Shown here piece by piece: positions 1 through 8,722 of a stretch of 64,000 bases of DNA; within the stretch, counting starts at the first letter, position 1, and each line of letters starts with the position of its first letter. Below the pieces are notes generated by a model. The model made no database searches. It was not told where the DNA came from and was given only the letters and a program-made list of their open reading frames with translations. The position numbers and the translations under genes were made by a program. Origin of the DNA: Pseudomonadota bacterium (GTDB lineage: Bacteria; Pseudomonadota; Gammaproteobacteria; UBA9214); the NCBI GenBank assembly GCA_041395565.1, contig JAWLAI010000006.1, positions 248,001-312,000 of the forward strand. Direction: 5' to 3'.

Positions 1-309
1 GTTTGCCTTGGCAAACTCCTTGGTCACGCGCGCGGCCGCACCCGGATCCTCCTGCGAAAACGCCAGGATCAACGGACCGGTCAGCCGCTCGCTCATGCAT
101 GCGAAGTCGGTACCTTCCAGGGCACGACGCGCCAGCGTGTTCTTCACGACGCGCAAATAGACATTGTCCGCGCGCGCCTTGATACGCAGGTTGGTCAGTT
201 GCTCGACCGTCAGGCCGCTGTATTCGGCGGCGACGGCCGAGAATGCCCCTTTGGCAACCTCGGCTACTTCAGCAACAACAGCCTTTTTCTCTTCAAGAGT
301 TAACGCCAT
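1..309 (-). CDS. rplJ: 50S ribosomal protein L10, N-terminal part (cut by window edge)
   Basis: Ribosomal protein L10 anchors the L7/L12 stalk on the large subunit. The 103 visible residues begin [12 protein letters not shown] and contain the family segment [13 protein letters not shown] followed by [12 protein letters not shown]. The ATG at 309-307 has an AGGT-type ribosome binding site about 10 bases upstream. The gene lies downstream of rplK and rplA on the same strand, in the usual order. The C-terminal part lies outside the window. L10 normally represses its own operon by binding the leader, which would lie in the 491-base gap upstream. Confidence 0.95.
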   Translation of the reverse strand, partial: MALTLEEKKAVVAEVAEVAKGAFSAVAAEYSGLTVEQLTNLRIKARADNVYLRVVKNTLARRALEGTDFACMSERLTGPLILAFSQEDPGAAARVTKEFAKAN

Positions 310-800
310 TGTGTCTACCTCTTCAGGAACTGGCACCCGGCCTGGCCGCGTGTTGCGTTCCCGTTTATTTACTCCACGCCGGCACTGCTGCGCGGCGCAC
401 CTTGCGGTGACTTGAAGACAGGCCGTTTCCGGCAGGTCCCAGGCAACTGCGCGACCGATTGCGGTCATGCCTGTTCCCATTGCAGCGATCACTACCGGCC
501 AGGCGCCGGTTGCGACACTCGCACCTCTCTGTGCACCGGTCGCTATCGGCTCCTGCCTCCCGCGACACTCGCACGTCCCTGTGCATCGATACTGTCTTGC
601 GCTCACCCTCTGCGCAGGCCTTCCGCCAGCGGCGGATGATTAAACACGGTTCGCACCGCGTACCTGCGGTCTTTGACGGCTGCCGGATATACCGGAAAGC
701 GCCAAATCCTTTCCCGGTCCTGATCAGGACCGGCCGGAGCACGGGAGCAGCTCCCGCTCCGGCGCTCTCCCCGGGGGGAGAGACGGCTATGACAACAACC
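310..800 (-). promoter_or_regulatory. rplA-rplJ intergenic region, likely promoter and L10 leader
   Basis: This 491-base gap between the rplA stop and the rplJ start is where gammaproteobacteria carry the rplJL promoter and the L10-binding leader. It contains perfect or near-perfect hairpins: GGTCCTGATCAGGACC at 716-731, an arm pair GGAGC/GCTCC at 735-760, and CTCTCCCC/GGGGAGAG at 765-782. The last lies 20 bases after the rplA stop and may act as an attenuator. No long T-run follows it. The exact promoter and the L10 kink-turn were not resolved, so the leader call rests on position. The open frames here look spurious. Confidence 0.5.
512..589. repeat. Pair of imperfect 28-base direct repeats in the rplJ leader
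   Basis: Two copies occur at 512-539 and 562-589, 50 bases apart. Both start GCGACACTCGCAC and continue with a CTGTGCA core, differing at only a few positions. They lie inside the presumed L10 leader on the minus strand. They may be a duplicated leader segment or promoter element. The function is not known. Confidence 0.6.
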
Positions 801-1493
801 TCACGCGAGGGTCGTCTGGTCGACCTGGAGCCCAGGCCCCATGGTCGTCGAGACGGACACCTTCTTCATGTACACGCCTTTGGCGGTGGACGGCTTGACC
901 TTGTTCAAATCCGCCAGCAACGCACCCAGATTCTCCTTCAGCGCACCGATCTCGAAATCGACGCGGCCGATCGGACAGTGAATGATGCCCGCCTTGTCGG
1001 CCCGGTAACGCACCTGGCCGGCCTTGGCATTCTTCACGGCGGTGACCACGTCCGGGGTCACTGTGCCGACCTTGGGATTCGGCATCAGGCCGCGCGGACC
1101 GAGGATCTGCCCCAACGCACCGACCACGCGCATCGCGTCCGGCGAGGCGATGACGACGTCGAATTCCATGAAACCCTGCTTGACCTTGTCCGCCAGGTCA
1201 TCGAAGCCGACGATGTCGGCACCGGCGGCCTTCGCGGCCTCCGCGTTGGCACCCTGGGTGAACACGGCCACGCGCACGCTCTTGCCGGTGCCGTGCGGCA
1301 GCACGGTGGCGCCACGCACAGCCTGATCCGACTTGCGCGGATCGATGCCGAGGTTGACGCTGACATCGACCGATTCCTTGAATTTCACGCTGGAGAGCTG
1401 CTTCAGCAGACCCAGCGCCTCGTCGATCGGATACGCCCTGTTGCGCTCGACCTTCTCCCGGATCGCCTTCGCCCGTTTCGTCAGTTTGGCCAT
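801..1493 (-). CDS. rplA: 50S ribosomal protein L1
   Basis: L1 forms the mobile stalk near the ribosomal E site and in many bacteria represses the L11 operon. The protein has 230 residues, a normal family length. It starts [15 protein letters not shown] and carries the L1 signature [16 protein letters not shown] at about 131-146. The ATG lies 6 bases after the rplK stop, so the two genes are co-translated. There are no anomalies. Confidence 0.97.
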   Translation of the reverse strand: MAKLTKRAKAIREKVERNRAYPIDEALGLLKQLSSVKFKESVDVSVNLGIDPRKSDQAVRGATVLPHGTGKSVRVAVFTQGANAEAAKAAGADIVGFDDLADKVKQGFMEFDVVIASPDAMRVVGALGQILGPRGLMPNPKVGTVTPDVVTAVKNAKAGQVRYRADKAGIIHCPIGRVDFEIGALKENLGALLADLNKVKPSTAKGVYMKKVSVSTTMGPGLQVDQTTLA

Positions 1494-1499
1494 GATCGT

Positions 1500-1928
1500 C
1501 TACTCCTTCACATCAAGGCCCATGCTGCGGGCGCTTCCGGCAATGATACGTACGGCCGCTTCCATATCCGCGGCATTCAGATCGGGCATCTTGGTCGCTG
1601 CGATTTCCTCCAGCTGGGCCCGCGTCACGGTGCCGACCTTGACGGTGTTGGGTGTCGCGGAACCGCTCTGGATGCCGACCGCCTTCTTCAACAGCACGGA
1701 AGCCGGCGGCGTCTTGAGGATGAAGGAAAAGCTGCGATCGCTGTACACGGTGATGACAACGGGTATCGGCAAGCCCTTTTCCAGATTCTGGGTCTGCGCA
1801 TTGAACGCCTTGCAGAACTCCATGATGTTGACGCCGTGCTGACCCAGCGCCGGACCGACCGGCGGGCTCGGGTTGGCGGAACCGGCCGCCACCTGCAGCT
1901 TGATGTAAGCCTCGATTTTCTTGGCCAT
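1500..1928 (-). CDS. rplK: 50S ribosomal protein L11
   Basis: L11 binds the GTPase-associated region of 23S rRNA and is needed for RelA activation. The 142-residue product is the standard length. It begins [13 protein letters not shown] and has the proline-rich switch [20 protein letters not shown] at 21-40. A ribosome binding site (AGGAGT) precedes the ATG. It follows nusG by 187 bases and leads directly into rplA. Confidence 0.97.
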   Translation of the reverse strand: MAKKIEAYIKLQVAAGSANPSPPVGPALGQHGVNIMEFCKAFNAQTQNLEKGLPIPVVITVYSDRSFSFILKTPPASVLLKKAVGIQSGSATPNTVKVGTVTRAQLEEIAATKMPDLNAADMEAAVRIIAGSARSMGLDVKE

Positions 1929-2051
1929 GATGACTCCTGTGGGTACAAGCGCCTTGCGGCTCCCCTGTGTTAGTTACGCGAAAGGACGCCCTGTCCTTTT
2001 GCTTTTCGCTCCGGCGCGGTACACGCCCGCGCCGGGCTCCGTCTCGCGACG

Positions 2052-2071
2052 CCGGTGCATCCATGCACCGG
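2052..2071 (-). repeat. Inverted repeat in the nusG-rplK gap
   Basis: CCGGTGCAT at 2052-2060 is perfectly complementary to ATGCACCGG at 2063-2071, with two bases between. It sits in the 187-base gap between nusG and rplK, where a rplK promoter or leader is expected. No T-run follows on the minus strand, so it is more likely a leader hairpin than a terminator. A second G/C-rich element with an AT-rich tail (2092-2116, just past the nusG stop) could be a weak terminator. Confidence 0.4.
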
Positions 2072-2115
2072 ATTCCTCATTCAGGTAAAAATAGGGGGGC
2101 TGACCCCGCTAAATT

Positions 2116-2649
2116 TTACGCCTTCTCCACCTGGCTGAACTCGAGCTCGACCGGTGTCGAGCGGCCGAAGATCAGGACCGACACCCGCAGCCGGCTCTTT
2201 TCGTAGTTGACCTCTTCCACCACGCCGTTGAAGTCGTTGAACGGGCCGTCGGTGACGCGCACCACTTCGCCGACCTCGAACAGCACCTTCGGCCGCGGCT
2301 TCTCGGCGCCTTCCTGCACACGCTGCAGGATGGCATCGGCCTCGCGCTGGGTGATCGGCGCGGGACGGTCGCTGGTGCCGCCGATGAAACCGAGCACCTT
2401 GGGGGCATCCTTGACCAGGTGCCAGGTATCCTCGTTCATGTCCATCTGGACCAGCACGTAGCCCGGGAAGAACTTGCGCTCGCTCTTGCGCTTGGCGCCC
2501 TCGCGCATCTCGACGACTTCCTCGGTCGGCACCAGGATGTCGCCGAAGGAATCCTGCATGTGCGCGCGCGCGATGCGCTCTTCCAGCGCCCGTTTGACCT
2601 GGTTCTCGAAACCCGAATAGGCCTGTACGACATACCACTGTAATGACAT
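2116..2649 (-). CDS. nusG: Transcription termination/antitermination factor NusG
   Basis: NusG binds RNA polymerase through its N-terminal NGN domain and recruits Rho or ribosomal S10 through its C-terminal KOW domain. The 177-residue product starts [18 protein letters not shown], contains [12 protein letters not shown] in the NGN domain, and ends with the KOW segment [20 protein letters not shown] longer frame upstream has an unrelated N-terminal extension. The ATG at 2649, two bases after the secE stop, gives the expected start. It is co-transcribed with secE. Confidence 0.97.
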   Translation of the reverse strand: MSLQWYVVQAYSGFENQVKRALEERIARAHMQDSFGDILVPTEEVVEMREGAKRKSERKFFPGYVLVQMDMNEDTWHLVKDAPKVLGFIGGTSDRPAPITQREADAILQRVQEGAEKPRPKVLFEVGEVVRVTDGPFNDFNGVVEEVNYEKSRLRVSVLIFGRSTPVELEFSQVEKA

Positions 2650-2651
2650 CG

Positions 2652-3029
2652 TCAGCCTCCCTGCCCGGTCAACAGCCTGATCGCCCAGAGCAGGACCATG
2701 TCCATCAGCCACAGGGCAACACCGACCAGCAGTACGATAAACAGTACGGCCAGCGTGGTTTGCACGGTCTCCGCTCGCGTCGGCCATACCACGCGCCGCA
2801 CCTCCGACTGCGCGCCGGACACGAAACCGAGCACGCCGCGGCCGAAACTGGACTGCGCGGCGATGAAGGCGGCCACACCCGCCACCGCCAGCAGGCCGAG
2901 CACGCGCACCACCAGCAACTGGTCCTCGAAGTAATAGAAGGCCACGATAGCACCGGCCAGCAGTAGCACGGCCAGCACCAGCTTGAGGCCGTCGAACCGG
3001 CTGCCTTCTGTTTCAACCTTAGCGTTCAT
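2652..3029 (-). CDS. secE: Preprotein translocase subunit SecE
   Basis: SecE stabilises SecY in the inner-membrane SecYEG channel. The 125-residue protein has the long three-helix form typical of gammaproteobacteria, with hydrophobic stretches at about 17-34, 41-60 and 93-118. The conserved cytoplasmic hinge [18 protein letters not shown] precedes the last helix. The stop lies two bases before the nusG start. The gene follows tRNA-Trp. Confidence 0.95.
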   Translation of the reverse strand: MNAKVETEGSRFDGLKLVLAVLLLAGAIVAFYYFEDQLLVVRVLGLLAVAGVAAFIAAQSSFGRGVLGFVSGAQSEVRRVVWPTRAETVQTTLAVLFIVLLVGVALWLMDMVLLWAIRLLTGQGG

Positions 3030-3105
3030 ATGTGAATCAAGCCGTGTTCGTGAGATCGCCTTTGCGTCCGTCCAACTCAGACGGCTGCAGACCCGCCAGG
3101 TTCAA

Positions 3106-3181
3106 TGGCAGGCCAGGAGGGAATCGAACCCCCAACCTGCGGTTTTGGAGACCGCCGCTCTGCCAATTGAGCTACTGGCCT
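3106..3181 (-). tRNA. tRNA-Trp (anticodon CCA)
   Basis: A 76-base cloverleaf reads on the minus strand from AGGCCAGTAGCTC to an encoded CCA end. The anticodon loop CTCCAAA gives CCA. The T-loop is GGTTCGATTCC, and the acceptor arms AGGCCAG/CTGGCCT pair. It starts 6 bases after the tuf stop, a position also seen in other gammaproteobacteria between tufB and secE. Confidence 0.96.
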
Positions 3182-3187
3182 AACTCG

Positions 3188-4374
3188 TTACTCGATAATC
3201 TTGGATACCACGCCGGCGCCGACGGTGCGGCCGCCCTCGCGTATCGCGAAGCGCAGACCCTCGTCCATCGCAATCGGCGCAATCAGCGACACCGTCATCT
3301 TCACGTTGTCACCCGGCATCACCATCTCCACGCCTTCCGGCAGATCCACCGCACCCGTTACGTCCGTCGTGCGGAAGTAAAACTGCGGACGGTAATTGCT
3401 GAAAAACGGCGTGTGACGACCACCCTCTTCCTTGCTCAGCACGTACACCTCACACTCAAACTTCGTGTGCGGCGTGATCGAACCCGGCTTCGCCAGCACC
3501 TGACCACGCTCAACCTCCTCGCGCTTCGTGCCACGCAGCAACACACCCACGTTGTCGCCCGCCTGACCCTGGTCCAGCAGCTTGCGGAACATCTCCACAC
3601 CCGTGCACGTCGTCTTCATCGTCGGGTTGATACCCACGATCTCGATCTCGTCGCCGACCTTCACAACTCCACGCTCGATTCGTCCCGTCACCACCGTGCC
3701 ACGGCCCGAAATCGAAAACACATCCTCCACCGGCATCAAAAATCCACCGTCTATCGCACGCTCCGGCTCCGGTATGTAACGGTCCATCTCGTTCACCAGC
3801 TTGATGATCGACGGCACTCCAATCTCGCTCGTGTCACCCTCCAGCGCCTTCAGCGCCGACCCCACCACGATCGGCGTGTCGTCACCCGGAAAATCGTAAC
3901 TGTCCAGCAACTCGCGGATCTCCATCTCCACCAGCTCCAGCAGCTCCGCATCGTCAACCATGTCCGCCTTGTTCATGTACACCAGAATGTACGGAACACC
4001 CACCTGACGACTCAGCAGAATGTGCTCGCGCGTCTCAGGCATCGGACCGTCCGCCGCACTCACCACCAAAATCGCACCGTCCATCTGCGCCGCACCCGTG
4101 ATCATGTTCTTCACATAGTCAGCATGGCCCGGACAGTCAACGTGCGCATAGTGACGCTTCGTGCTCAGCTCCACGTGCGCCGTCGCAATCGTAATACCAC
4201 GCGCACGCTCTTCCGGCGCATTGTCAATCTGGTCATAGGCCTTGAACGTGCCACCGTGCGTCTCCGCCATCACCTTCGTGATCGCCGCCGTCAGCGTCGT
4301 CTTACCGTGATCCACGTGACCAATCGTCCCCACATTCACGTGCGGCTTCGTTCGTTCAAACTTTCCTTTGACAT
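3188..4374 (-). CDS. tuf: Elongation factor Tu, with an apparent one-base frameshift at codons 3-4
   Basis: EF-Tu delivers aminoacyl-tRNA to the ribosome. From residue 13 onwards the protein is complete and typical: GHVDHGKT P-loop, the switch segment [22 protein letters not shown] and the C-terminus [17 protein letters not shown]. The proper start is ATG TCA AAG at 4374-4366, with an AAGGGGAG ribosome binding site. The downstream frame KFERTKPHV is out of register by exactly one missing base in the A/G run at 4362-4369. Upstream of 4339 the EF-Tu frame has no ATG, only a stop at 4408. A GTG at 4339 could start a protein lacking the first 12 residues. This is either a sequencing error or a real mutation of one tuf copy. 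Confidence 0.9.
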
Positions 4375-4445
4375 CGCGCCTGACTCCCCTTACGGTGTGT
4401 GCCTGTTACCTTATATATAAGCAACCCAATCCAGCCTGCCTGATC

Positions 4446-4521
<76 letters not shown>

Positions 4522-4530
4522 TAAAACCAT

Positions 4531-4545
4531 TGGGGTCGGACCCCA
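4531..4545. repeat. TGGGGTC-g-GACCCCA palindrome
   Basis: A perfect 7-bp inverted repeat around a single G sits between tRNA-Thr and tRNA-Gly. Related GGGG...CCCC motifs occur at about 2094-2107 (after nusG) and CTGACCCC at about 4703-4710. The spread through the tRNA/tuf cluster suggests short dispersed repeat units or processing hairpins. Confidence 0.35.
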
Positions 4546-4596
4546 GCATCACTTTCCTGCTATCCGCCAAGTCCGGTGGCCGTCCCGTACGGTTGC

Positions 4597-4670
<74 letters not shown>

Positions 4671-4948
4671 CTGTCACAAAATACCGACGCCAGTCGTGGC
4701 GGCCTGACCCCTGCCATCCGCATTCACCCGGCCCCTTCCTGACCGCCTGAGCGCGACAGGAAGTGCCCGCTGCCGTGCCGGTGCGGGCTGATTCCGGCCC
4801 CGGATCTTACCCGGGACCCCGATGTCCGCATCCTCCGGCACCCGCGCCCTGCGCGGGCGGCGGCGTTCGAAATCGCTCCCGGCGATTTCGCGAACCTCCG
4901 GTTCCGCATCCTCCCCGCTGTCCGGATGGAGGAGGAAAATCCGACATT

Positions 4949-5033
4949 TGGTGGAGGGGGGAGGATTTGAACCTCCGAAGGCTGAGCCGTCAGATTTACA
5001 GTCTGATCCCTTTGACCGCTCGGGAACCCCTCC
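4949..5033 (-). tRNA. tRNA-Tyr (anticodon GTA)
   Basis: This is an 85-base class II tRNA with the long variable arm expected for tyrosine. It starts GGAGGGGTTCCCGAGCGG on the minus strand, has the anticodon loop CTGTAAA (GTA) and ends with an encoded CCA. It is the first gene of the tRNA/tuf transcript. The 278-base gap to tRNA-Gly shows no gene. Confidence 0.96.
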
Positions 5034-5050
5034 AAAAATGCAAGCCCGCT

Positions 5051-5079
5051 ATTCTCTTGCAGGCTCACCCGACTGTCAA
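5051..5079 (-). promoter_or_regulatory. Sigma-70 promoter of the tRNA-tuf operon
   Basis: On the minus strand a consensus TTGACA (5079-5074) is followed after 17 bases by GAGAAT (5056-5051), four of six matches to TATAAT. The next bases AGCGGGC form a GC-rich discriminator of the kind linked to stringent control at stable-RNA promoters. Transcription would start about 10 bases before tRNA-Tyr. Confidence 0.75.
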
Positions 5080-5258
5080 CACTCATCCCACGATTGAAGC
5101 GCGACATTCGCCCACGCCAGTATCAGGGCAGCGCCGGACAACTGTCACAGGGATGTCTGCCAATGCAAGGAAGCTCGGCGCATACCCTCATTCGCGCAGG
5201 ACGTGCCGCCAGCGCCGCAGCTATGCTAAAGTTCGCATACAAATAGAGGGGGTTTTCG

Positions 5259-5765
5259 ATGGACCGAAGGCTGTATTACCTCATACCCGACCGGCGGCAG
5301 GCCATAGCCGTCGTCGACGACCTGGTGCAGCATGGCATCGGCATCGACCGGATCAATGCCGTCGCCGACCGACACACCCGCATGGACGGATTGCCCGGCG
5401 CCCCCGCCAGGGAAGCGCGCAGGCCCGGCACGCTGCAAAAAGCCCTCTGGAATGCGAATACCGTCTGTTTCGCCATCGCCCTGGTCGCGACGGTGCTGGC
5501 ACCGGCCTTCGTCGGCCTGAGCTGGTGGCTGCTGCTGCCCATCGTCACCATGGTGGTCAATTTTCTGACAGGCCTGTACCTGAACAGCATCGCCCACAAG
5601 GAGCTCAGCGAGTTCCGCGATGTCGTGGCTCACGGCGAGATCCTGCTGGTGGTCGATATCCCGGAACAGCGGGTTGCCGAGATCGAGCAGGATATCCGGC
5701 AACACCATCCCCGAGCCACGAGCAACCTGCGCCCCGGCTGGGACACCCAGACGGCCAGCCTCTGA
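5259..5765 (+). CDS. Two-helix membrane protein of unknown function
   Basis: The 168-residue protein has a soluble N-terminal half (MDRRLYYLIPDRRQAIAVVDDL), two hydrophobic helices at about 67-86 and 88-108, and a soluble C-terminal segment. The architecture recalls DUF1269/stress-associated small membrane proteins, where an alpha/beta domain with DDL-type acidic residues precedes a helical hairpin. The family assignment is tentative. An AGAGGGGG ribosome binding site lies just before the ATG. It faces away from the tRNA operon and stands alone. Confidence 0.75.
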   Translation: MDRRLYYLIPDRRQAIAVVDDLVQHGIGIDRINAVADRHTRMDGLPGAPAREARRPGTLQKALWNANTVCFAIALVATVLAPAFVGLSWWLLLPIVTMVVNFLTGLYLNSIAHKELSEFRDVVAHGEILLVVDIPEQRVAEIEQDIRQHHPRATSNLRPGWDTQTASL

Positions 5766-5785
5766 GTTCTTAGCAGTCGGTTATA

Positions 5786-6253
5786 TCAGCAGCTGAAACG
5801 GCCGCGCCGGCTTTGCTCACCCACCAGCTGATTGAACGCCTCGGCGCTGACATGCACCAGCTGCTCGTGATCACCCGCCTCGAAATAGATCTCGGGCTGT
5901 TCCGCGAGCGCGTCATCCACCAGGGTTTCTAGCCCGTAGGCCGGCCCCAGCGCGGGCAGCGCGCCGATTTCGCAATCCTGGAACAGCCGGCCCAGCTCGT
6001 ATTCCGTGGCAAGCCCCAGATTGCGGTTCATCTGGCGATGCAGCTCGCCGAGATCGATGTGGCGATTGGCCGGCAGCACCACCATCAGGTAGCCCAGGTC
6101 ATCCTCCACGATTACGGACTTGGCGAGACGGCCGCCGGGGATATGCGCTGCCTGCGCGCTCTCCCCGCTGCTGCGGGTATGCGGATGCGACAGGATGTCA
6201 TACTCGACGCCCTGCTCGGCGAGGTAATCCGCTATCGTCGTTGCGATTGCCAT
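5786..6253 (-). CDS. YbaK/ProX-type aminoacyl-tRNA deacylase-like protein
   Basis: This family hydrolyses mischarged tRNAs, for example Cys-tRNA(Pro) or Ala-tRNA(Pro). The 155-residue protein shows the fold's usual landmarks: HPHTRSSGESAQAAHIPGG near the N-terminus, LAKSVIVEDDLGYLMVVLPA (the conserved lysine strand) and GALPALGPAYGLETLVD for the GxxxPxG loop. The chosen ATG at 6253 has GGAGGG 8 bases upstream. A longer frame from 6295 adds 14 unlikely residues. The substrate cannot be read from sequence. Confidence 0.85.
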   Translation of the reverse strand: MAIATTIADYLAEQGVEYDILSHPHTRSSGESAQAAHIPGGRLAKSVIVEDDLGYLMVVLPANRHIDLGELHRQMNRNLGLATEYELGRLFQDCEIGALPALGPAYGLETLVDDALAEQPEIYFEAGDHEQLVHVSAEAFNQLVGEQSRRGRFSC

Positions 6254-6373
6254 GTCAGGACCCTCCGCAAACGGTTCACCCCGAGTATAGATCACTGTCC
6301 GCCAGTCTGGCCGCGACCATCGGATCGCACATTACCCGACCAAAAGCAGTTGATTTGACGCACCCACCCAGCG

Positions 6374-6907
6374 TCACAACCCGGCGCGCAGCGCTGCGAG
6401 CCGGCACATCCATTCGGTCAGATCGTCCAGTGTGTATGCCGCATTCGCGGGACTGGTGTTCGGCGTCACGAACACCCGGCACGCGCCAAGCGTGAACGCT
6501 TGCAGCCCCCAGTCGATGCGCTCGCGCCGGTCTTCGGCATAGCGCAGGTAATTGCCGAACGCCAGCTTGCCATGAAACCAGGCGATGCGCGGCTGATACG
6601 CAATCAGCTTGGCGCGCAGCACTGGCGCCCAGGTCCTGTAATCGGCCGCACGCAGCTCGCCGCCCCCGGCGGTCGGCCGTTTCACGACATCGGTGAAGCC
6701 GATCCCGTCGCGTGTAGCGACGATCCGCATGGCGTCGATACCCGGCTCGACCGGCGCCGCGAGCAGCCCGCTCGCGTTCAGGGCACGCCAGAAGCGGTTG
6801 CGCGGATTGGCGAAATAGAAGCCCGCGCGCACGGACGGGAGCGAGGGATTCAGGCCGATGGAGACGATGTCGAGGCCGGCGCGGAGGTAGTCGGGGAGCG
6901 TTTTCAT
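6374..6907 (-). CDS. mug: G/U- and G/T-mismatch DNA glycosylase of the Mug/TDG family
   Basis: Mug-type enzymes remove uracil or thymine opposite guanine. Residues near the N-terminus read IVSIGLNPSLPSVRAGFYFA, matching the family's catalytic GxNPG-type motif. PRNRFWRAL and GFTDVVKRPTA follow as in Mug, and TPNTSPANAAY corresponds to the C-terminal NPSG-type motif. The serine after NP differs from the common glycine. The length from the ATG at 6907 is 177 residues. An upstream ATG at 6931 would add 8 residues. Neither start has a strong ribosome binding site. Confidence 0.85.
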   Translation of the reverse strand: MKTLPDYLRAGLDIVSIGLNPSLPSVRAGFYFANPRNRFWRALNASGLLAAPVEPGIDAMRIVATRDGIGFTDVVKRPTAGGGELRAADYRTWAPVLRAKLIAYQPRIAWFHGKLAFGNYLRYAEDRRERIDWGLQAFTLGACRVFVTPNTSPANAAYTLDDLTEWMCRLAALRAGL

Positions 6908-6990
6908 CGGGGAAGAGGTGTCAGCGCACATTTATCAGTAATATTCACGGAAAATCTGCTCTGACACCATGCTTCCCCGGGCCCGCTAGC

Positions 6991-7494
6991 TTGAACATCG
7001 CAACCGACTTCCCCAAGGAAACGCGACGGCTCCGGCTGATCCTGGCACTCACCCTGCTCGCACTTGGGGCGGGCCTGGTCGCGCCGATCATCACGTTGAA
7101 GAAATTCATGCTCGTCGAAAATACCTTTTCCGTGCTGGGCGGCGTGGTGGAGTTGCTGCAGGCAGGCCAGGTGTTCCTGTTCATCATCATCACCGGCTTC
7201 AGCATAGCGCTTCCGCTGCTCAAGATCCTGATGCTGGGCAAGCTGCTCAGCCCGCATGCGCAGGACCCCGAAAAACTGGACAAGTATCTGCACTGGATGC
7301 ATGTCTATGGAAAATGGTCGATGCTGGACGTTTTTGTTGTGGCGGTGCTGGTGGTCGCGGTAAAGTTGGGCGCCATCGCCAGCGTTGAAATGCGGTTCGG
7401 CCTGTACCTGTTCGCGGCCGCGGTACTGCTGACCATGTATGTCACCGCGCGGGTTGTGCACCTAACAAACGCATCCGGCGACCAGGCACACTGA
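6991..7494 (+). CDS. PqiA-family membrane protein, TTG start
   Basis: The 167-residue protein has four hydrophobic helices (about 15-33, 60-80, 106-128, 134-155) and resembles the PqiA module: LVAPIITLKKFMLVENTFSVLGGVVELLQAGQ followed by ALPLLKILMLGKL and a YGKWSMLDVFVVAVLV helix. PqiA modules act with MCE proteins in envelope lipid traffic, but no MCE gene is next to it. The frame opens with TTG at 6991. The nearby ATG at 6969 hits a stop after six codons. It is a single-module, shorter relative of E. coli PqiA. Confidence 0.75.
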   Translation: MNIATDFPKETRRLRLILALTLLALGAGLVAPIITLKKFMLVENTFSVLGGVVELLQAGQVFLFIIITGFSIALPLLKILMLGKLLSPHAQDPEKLDKYLHWMHVYGKWSMLDVFVVAVLVVAVKLGAIASVEMRFGLYLFAAAVLLTMYVTARVVHLTNASGDQAH

Positions 7495-7533
7495 CCGCAT
7501 GAGCCCGGTCGCAGATCACTGCAAAGTATCCCC

Positions 7534-7824
7534 ATGACCAACCACATCGAAATCCACTACTGCACCCAATGCCGCTGGCTGTTGCGCTCGGCGTGGATGG
7601 CGCAGGAACTGCTCACGACCTTCGACGGGGAAATTGCGGCCTTGACGCTGCAACCGGGTACGGGCGGGGTGTTCGAGGTGCACGCCAACGGCCGGCTGGT
7701 CTGGTCGCGGAAGGCGGAAGGACGCTTCCCGGAGATCACCGAACTGAAGCAGCGGGTACGGGATGTGATCGCGCCGGAGCGGGACCTCGGGCATGCGGAC
7801 CGCAAACACCAGCGGTCTGATTGA
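7534..7824 (+). CDS. Rdx/SelW-family thioredoxin-like protein
   Basis: The 96-residue protein starts MTNHIEIHYCTQCRWLLRSAWMAQELL. This is the CxxC redox motif (C10, C13) after the first beta strand that defines the SelT/SelW/SelH/Rdx family, in the cysteine form. The conserved GGVFEV segment follows at about 44-49. The family's precise role is unresolved, although thiol redox chemistry is assumed. It ends 16 bases before the next gene on the same strand. Confidence 0.88.
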   Translation: MTNHIEIHYCTQCRWLLRSAWMAQELLTTFDGEIAALTLQPGTGGVFEVHANGRLVWSRKAEGRFPEITELKQRVRDVIAPERDLGHADRKHQRSD

Positions 7825-7840
7825 GGAGGAGGATCCGGGT

Positions 7841-8191
7841 ATGAGCAAGTCGCTGAAAGCCGCGCTGTTGTCGGCCTTCGTGTTTCCGGGCCTCGGACAT
7901 TTCTACCTGAGATCGCGCACGCGCGGCGCCGTGCTGGCAGGTCTGGCGTTGGCGGCGCTCGTGCTGGTGATGTCCAACGCGGTGGACACGGCCATGCAGT
8001 TGAGCGATGCCATCCTGACGGGCGAGCTGCAGCCGGATCCCGCAGCCATTTCGGAAGCGCTCGCACGGCAACCACCGCCGGCCGACGCACCGCTCGTGAA
8101 CGGCGCCTATGCCATCCTGCTCCTCACCTGGCTATTCGGCATTGTCGACGCCTACCGTCTGGGGCGCACGACCGGCGTGAAGCCGCAGTAG
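7841..8191 (+). CDS. Small two-helix membrane protein of unknown function
   Basis: Starting at the ATG preceded by GAGGAGGAGG, the product is 116 residues: MSKSLKAALLSAFVFPGLGHFYLRS, a helix at about 29-46 and a second at about 94-109 ending IVDAYRLGR. The PGLGHFYL-type motif is seen in small TM2-like membrane proteins. A longer frame from 7793 overlaps the Rdx gene and lacks a good start signal. It is probably transcribed with the Rdx-like gene. Confidence 0.75.
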   Translation: MSKSLKAALLSAFVFPGLGHFYLRSRTRGAVLAGLALAALVLVMSNAVDTAMQLSDAILTGELQPDPAAISEALARQPPPADAPLVNGAYAILLLTWLFGIVDAYRLGRTTGVKPQ

Positions 8192-8221
8192 CCGCGGCAG
8201 GATCATGAGACCGGTTCGAGC

Positions 8222-8677
8222 CTAGCGCGCGATCCGCGTCTCCCCGTTGACCGTCAGCACGCGCACGCGGTCGCCGGCGCGGAAGCTCGATTGCGGGGTC
8301 AGTTCCTGCACCACGGAGATGACGCTGCCGCTGTCCAGGTGCACGGTGATATCGACGCCCTGGCGCCGGGTGAGCCCTTCTTCGGCGGCCGCACCGGCCA
8401 CACCGCCGGCGACGGCCCCGACCACGGCCGCTATCGCGGAACCCTTGCCCCCGCCGACGGTGCTGCCGGCGATACCGCCGACCGCACCACCGGTGACCGT
8501 GCCGACCGGTGTCTTGGTGCCTTCGATCACTACCGGACGTGTCGCCTCGACCGTGCCGTACTGCACGGTCTGGATGCGGCGCGCATCGTCACGCGAGTAG
8601 CTGTCGCCCGTCAGGGTGGACTGGCAGCCGGCCAGCAACAGGGTCAGGACGGCTGCGGTAAACGCGGTATGCTGCAT
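8222..8677 (-). CDS. SlyB/Pcp-like outer-membrane lipoprotein with glycine zipper
   Basis: The 151-residue precursor has a signal peptide ending in the lipobox LLAGC (Cys18). A glycine-rich segment at about 58-98 (VGTVTGGAVGGIAGSTVGG, then VVGAVAGGVAGAAAEEGL) matches the glycine zipper of SlyB/Pcp lipoproteins. The C-terminal 50 residues form the usual beta domain ending FRAGDRVRVLTVNG. SlyB proteins stabilise the outer membrane under PhoPQ-type stress. No regulator is adjacent. Confidence 0.88.
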   Translation of the reverse strand: MQHTAFTAAVLTLLLAGCQSTLTGDSYSRDDARRIQTVQYGTVEATRPVVIEGTKTPVGTVTGGAVGGIAGSTVGGGKGSAIAAVVGAVAGGVAGAAAEEGLTRRQGVDITVHLDSGSVISVVQELTPQSSFRAGDRVRVLTVNGETRIAR

Positions 8678-8722
8678 GACTTCATCCTCGTAGCTGATGG
8701 CGCCGGCGCTCCGCGCGGCGCG

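Noticed and set aside
459..1973. A 504-codon open frame on the plus strand
   Set aside because: It is opposite to rplA, rplK and their leader, and has the His/Arg-rich composition of an antisense shadow in GC-rich DNA.
3032..4420. A 462-codon open frame opposite tuf
   Set aside because: It is the reverse of a highly conserved gene and of tRNA-Trp. It is His/Arg-rich with no signal or domain.
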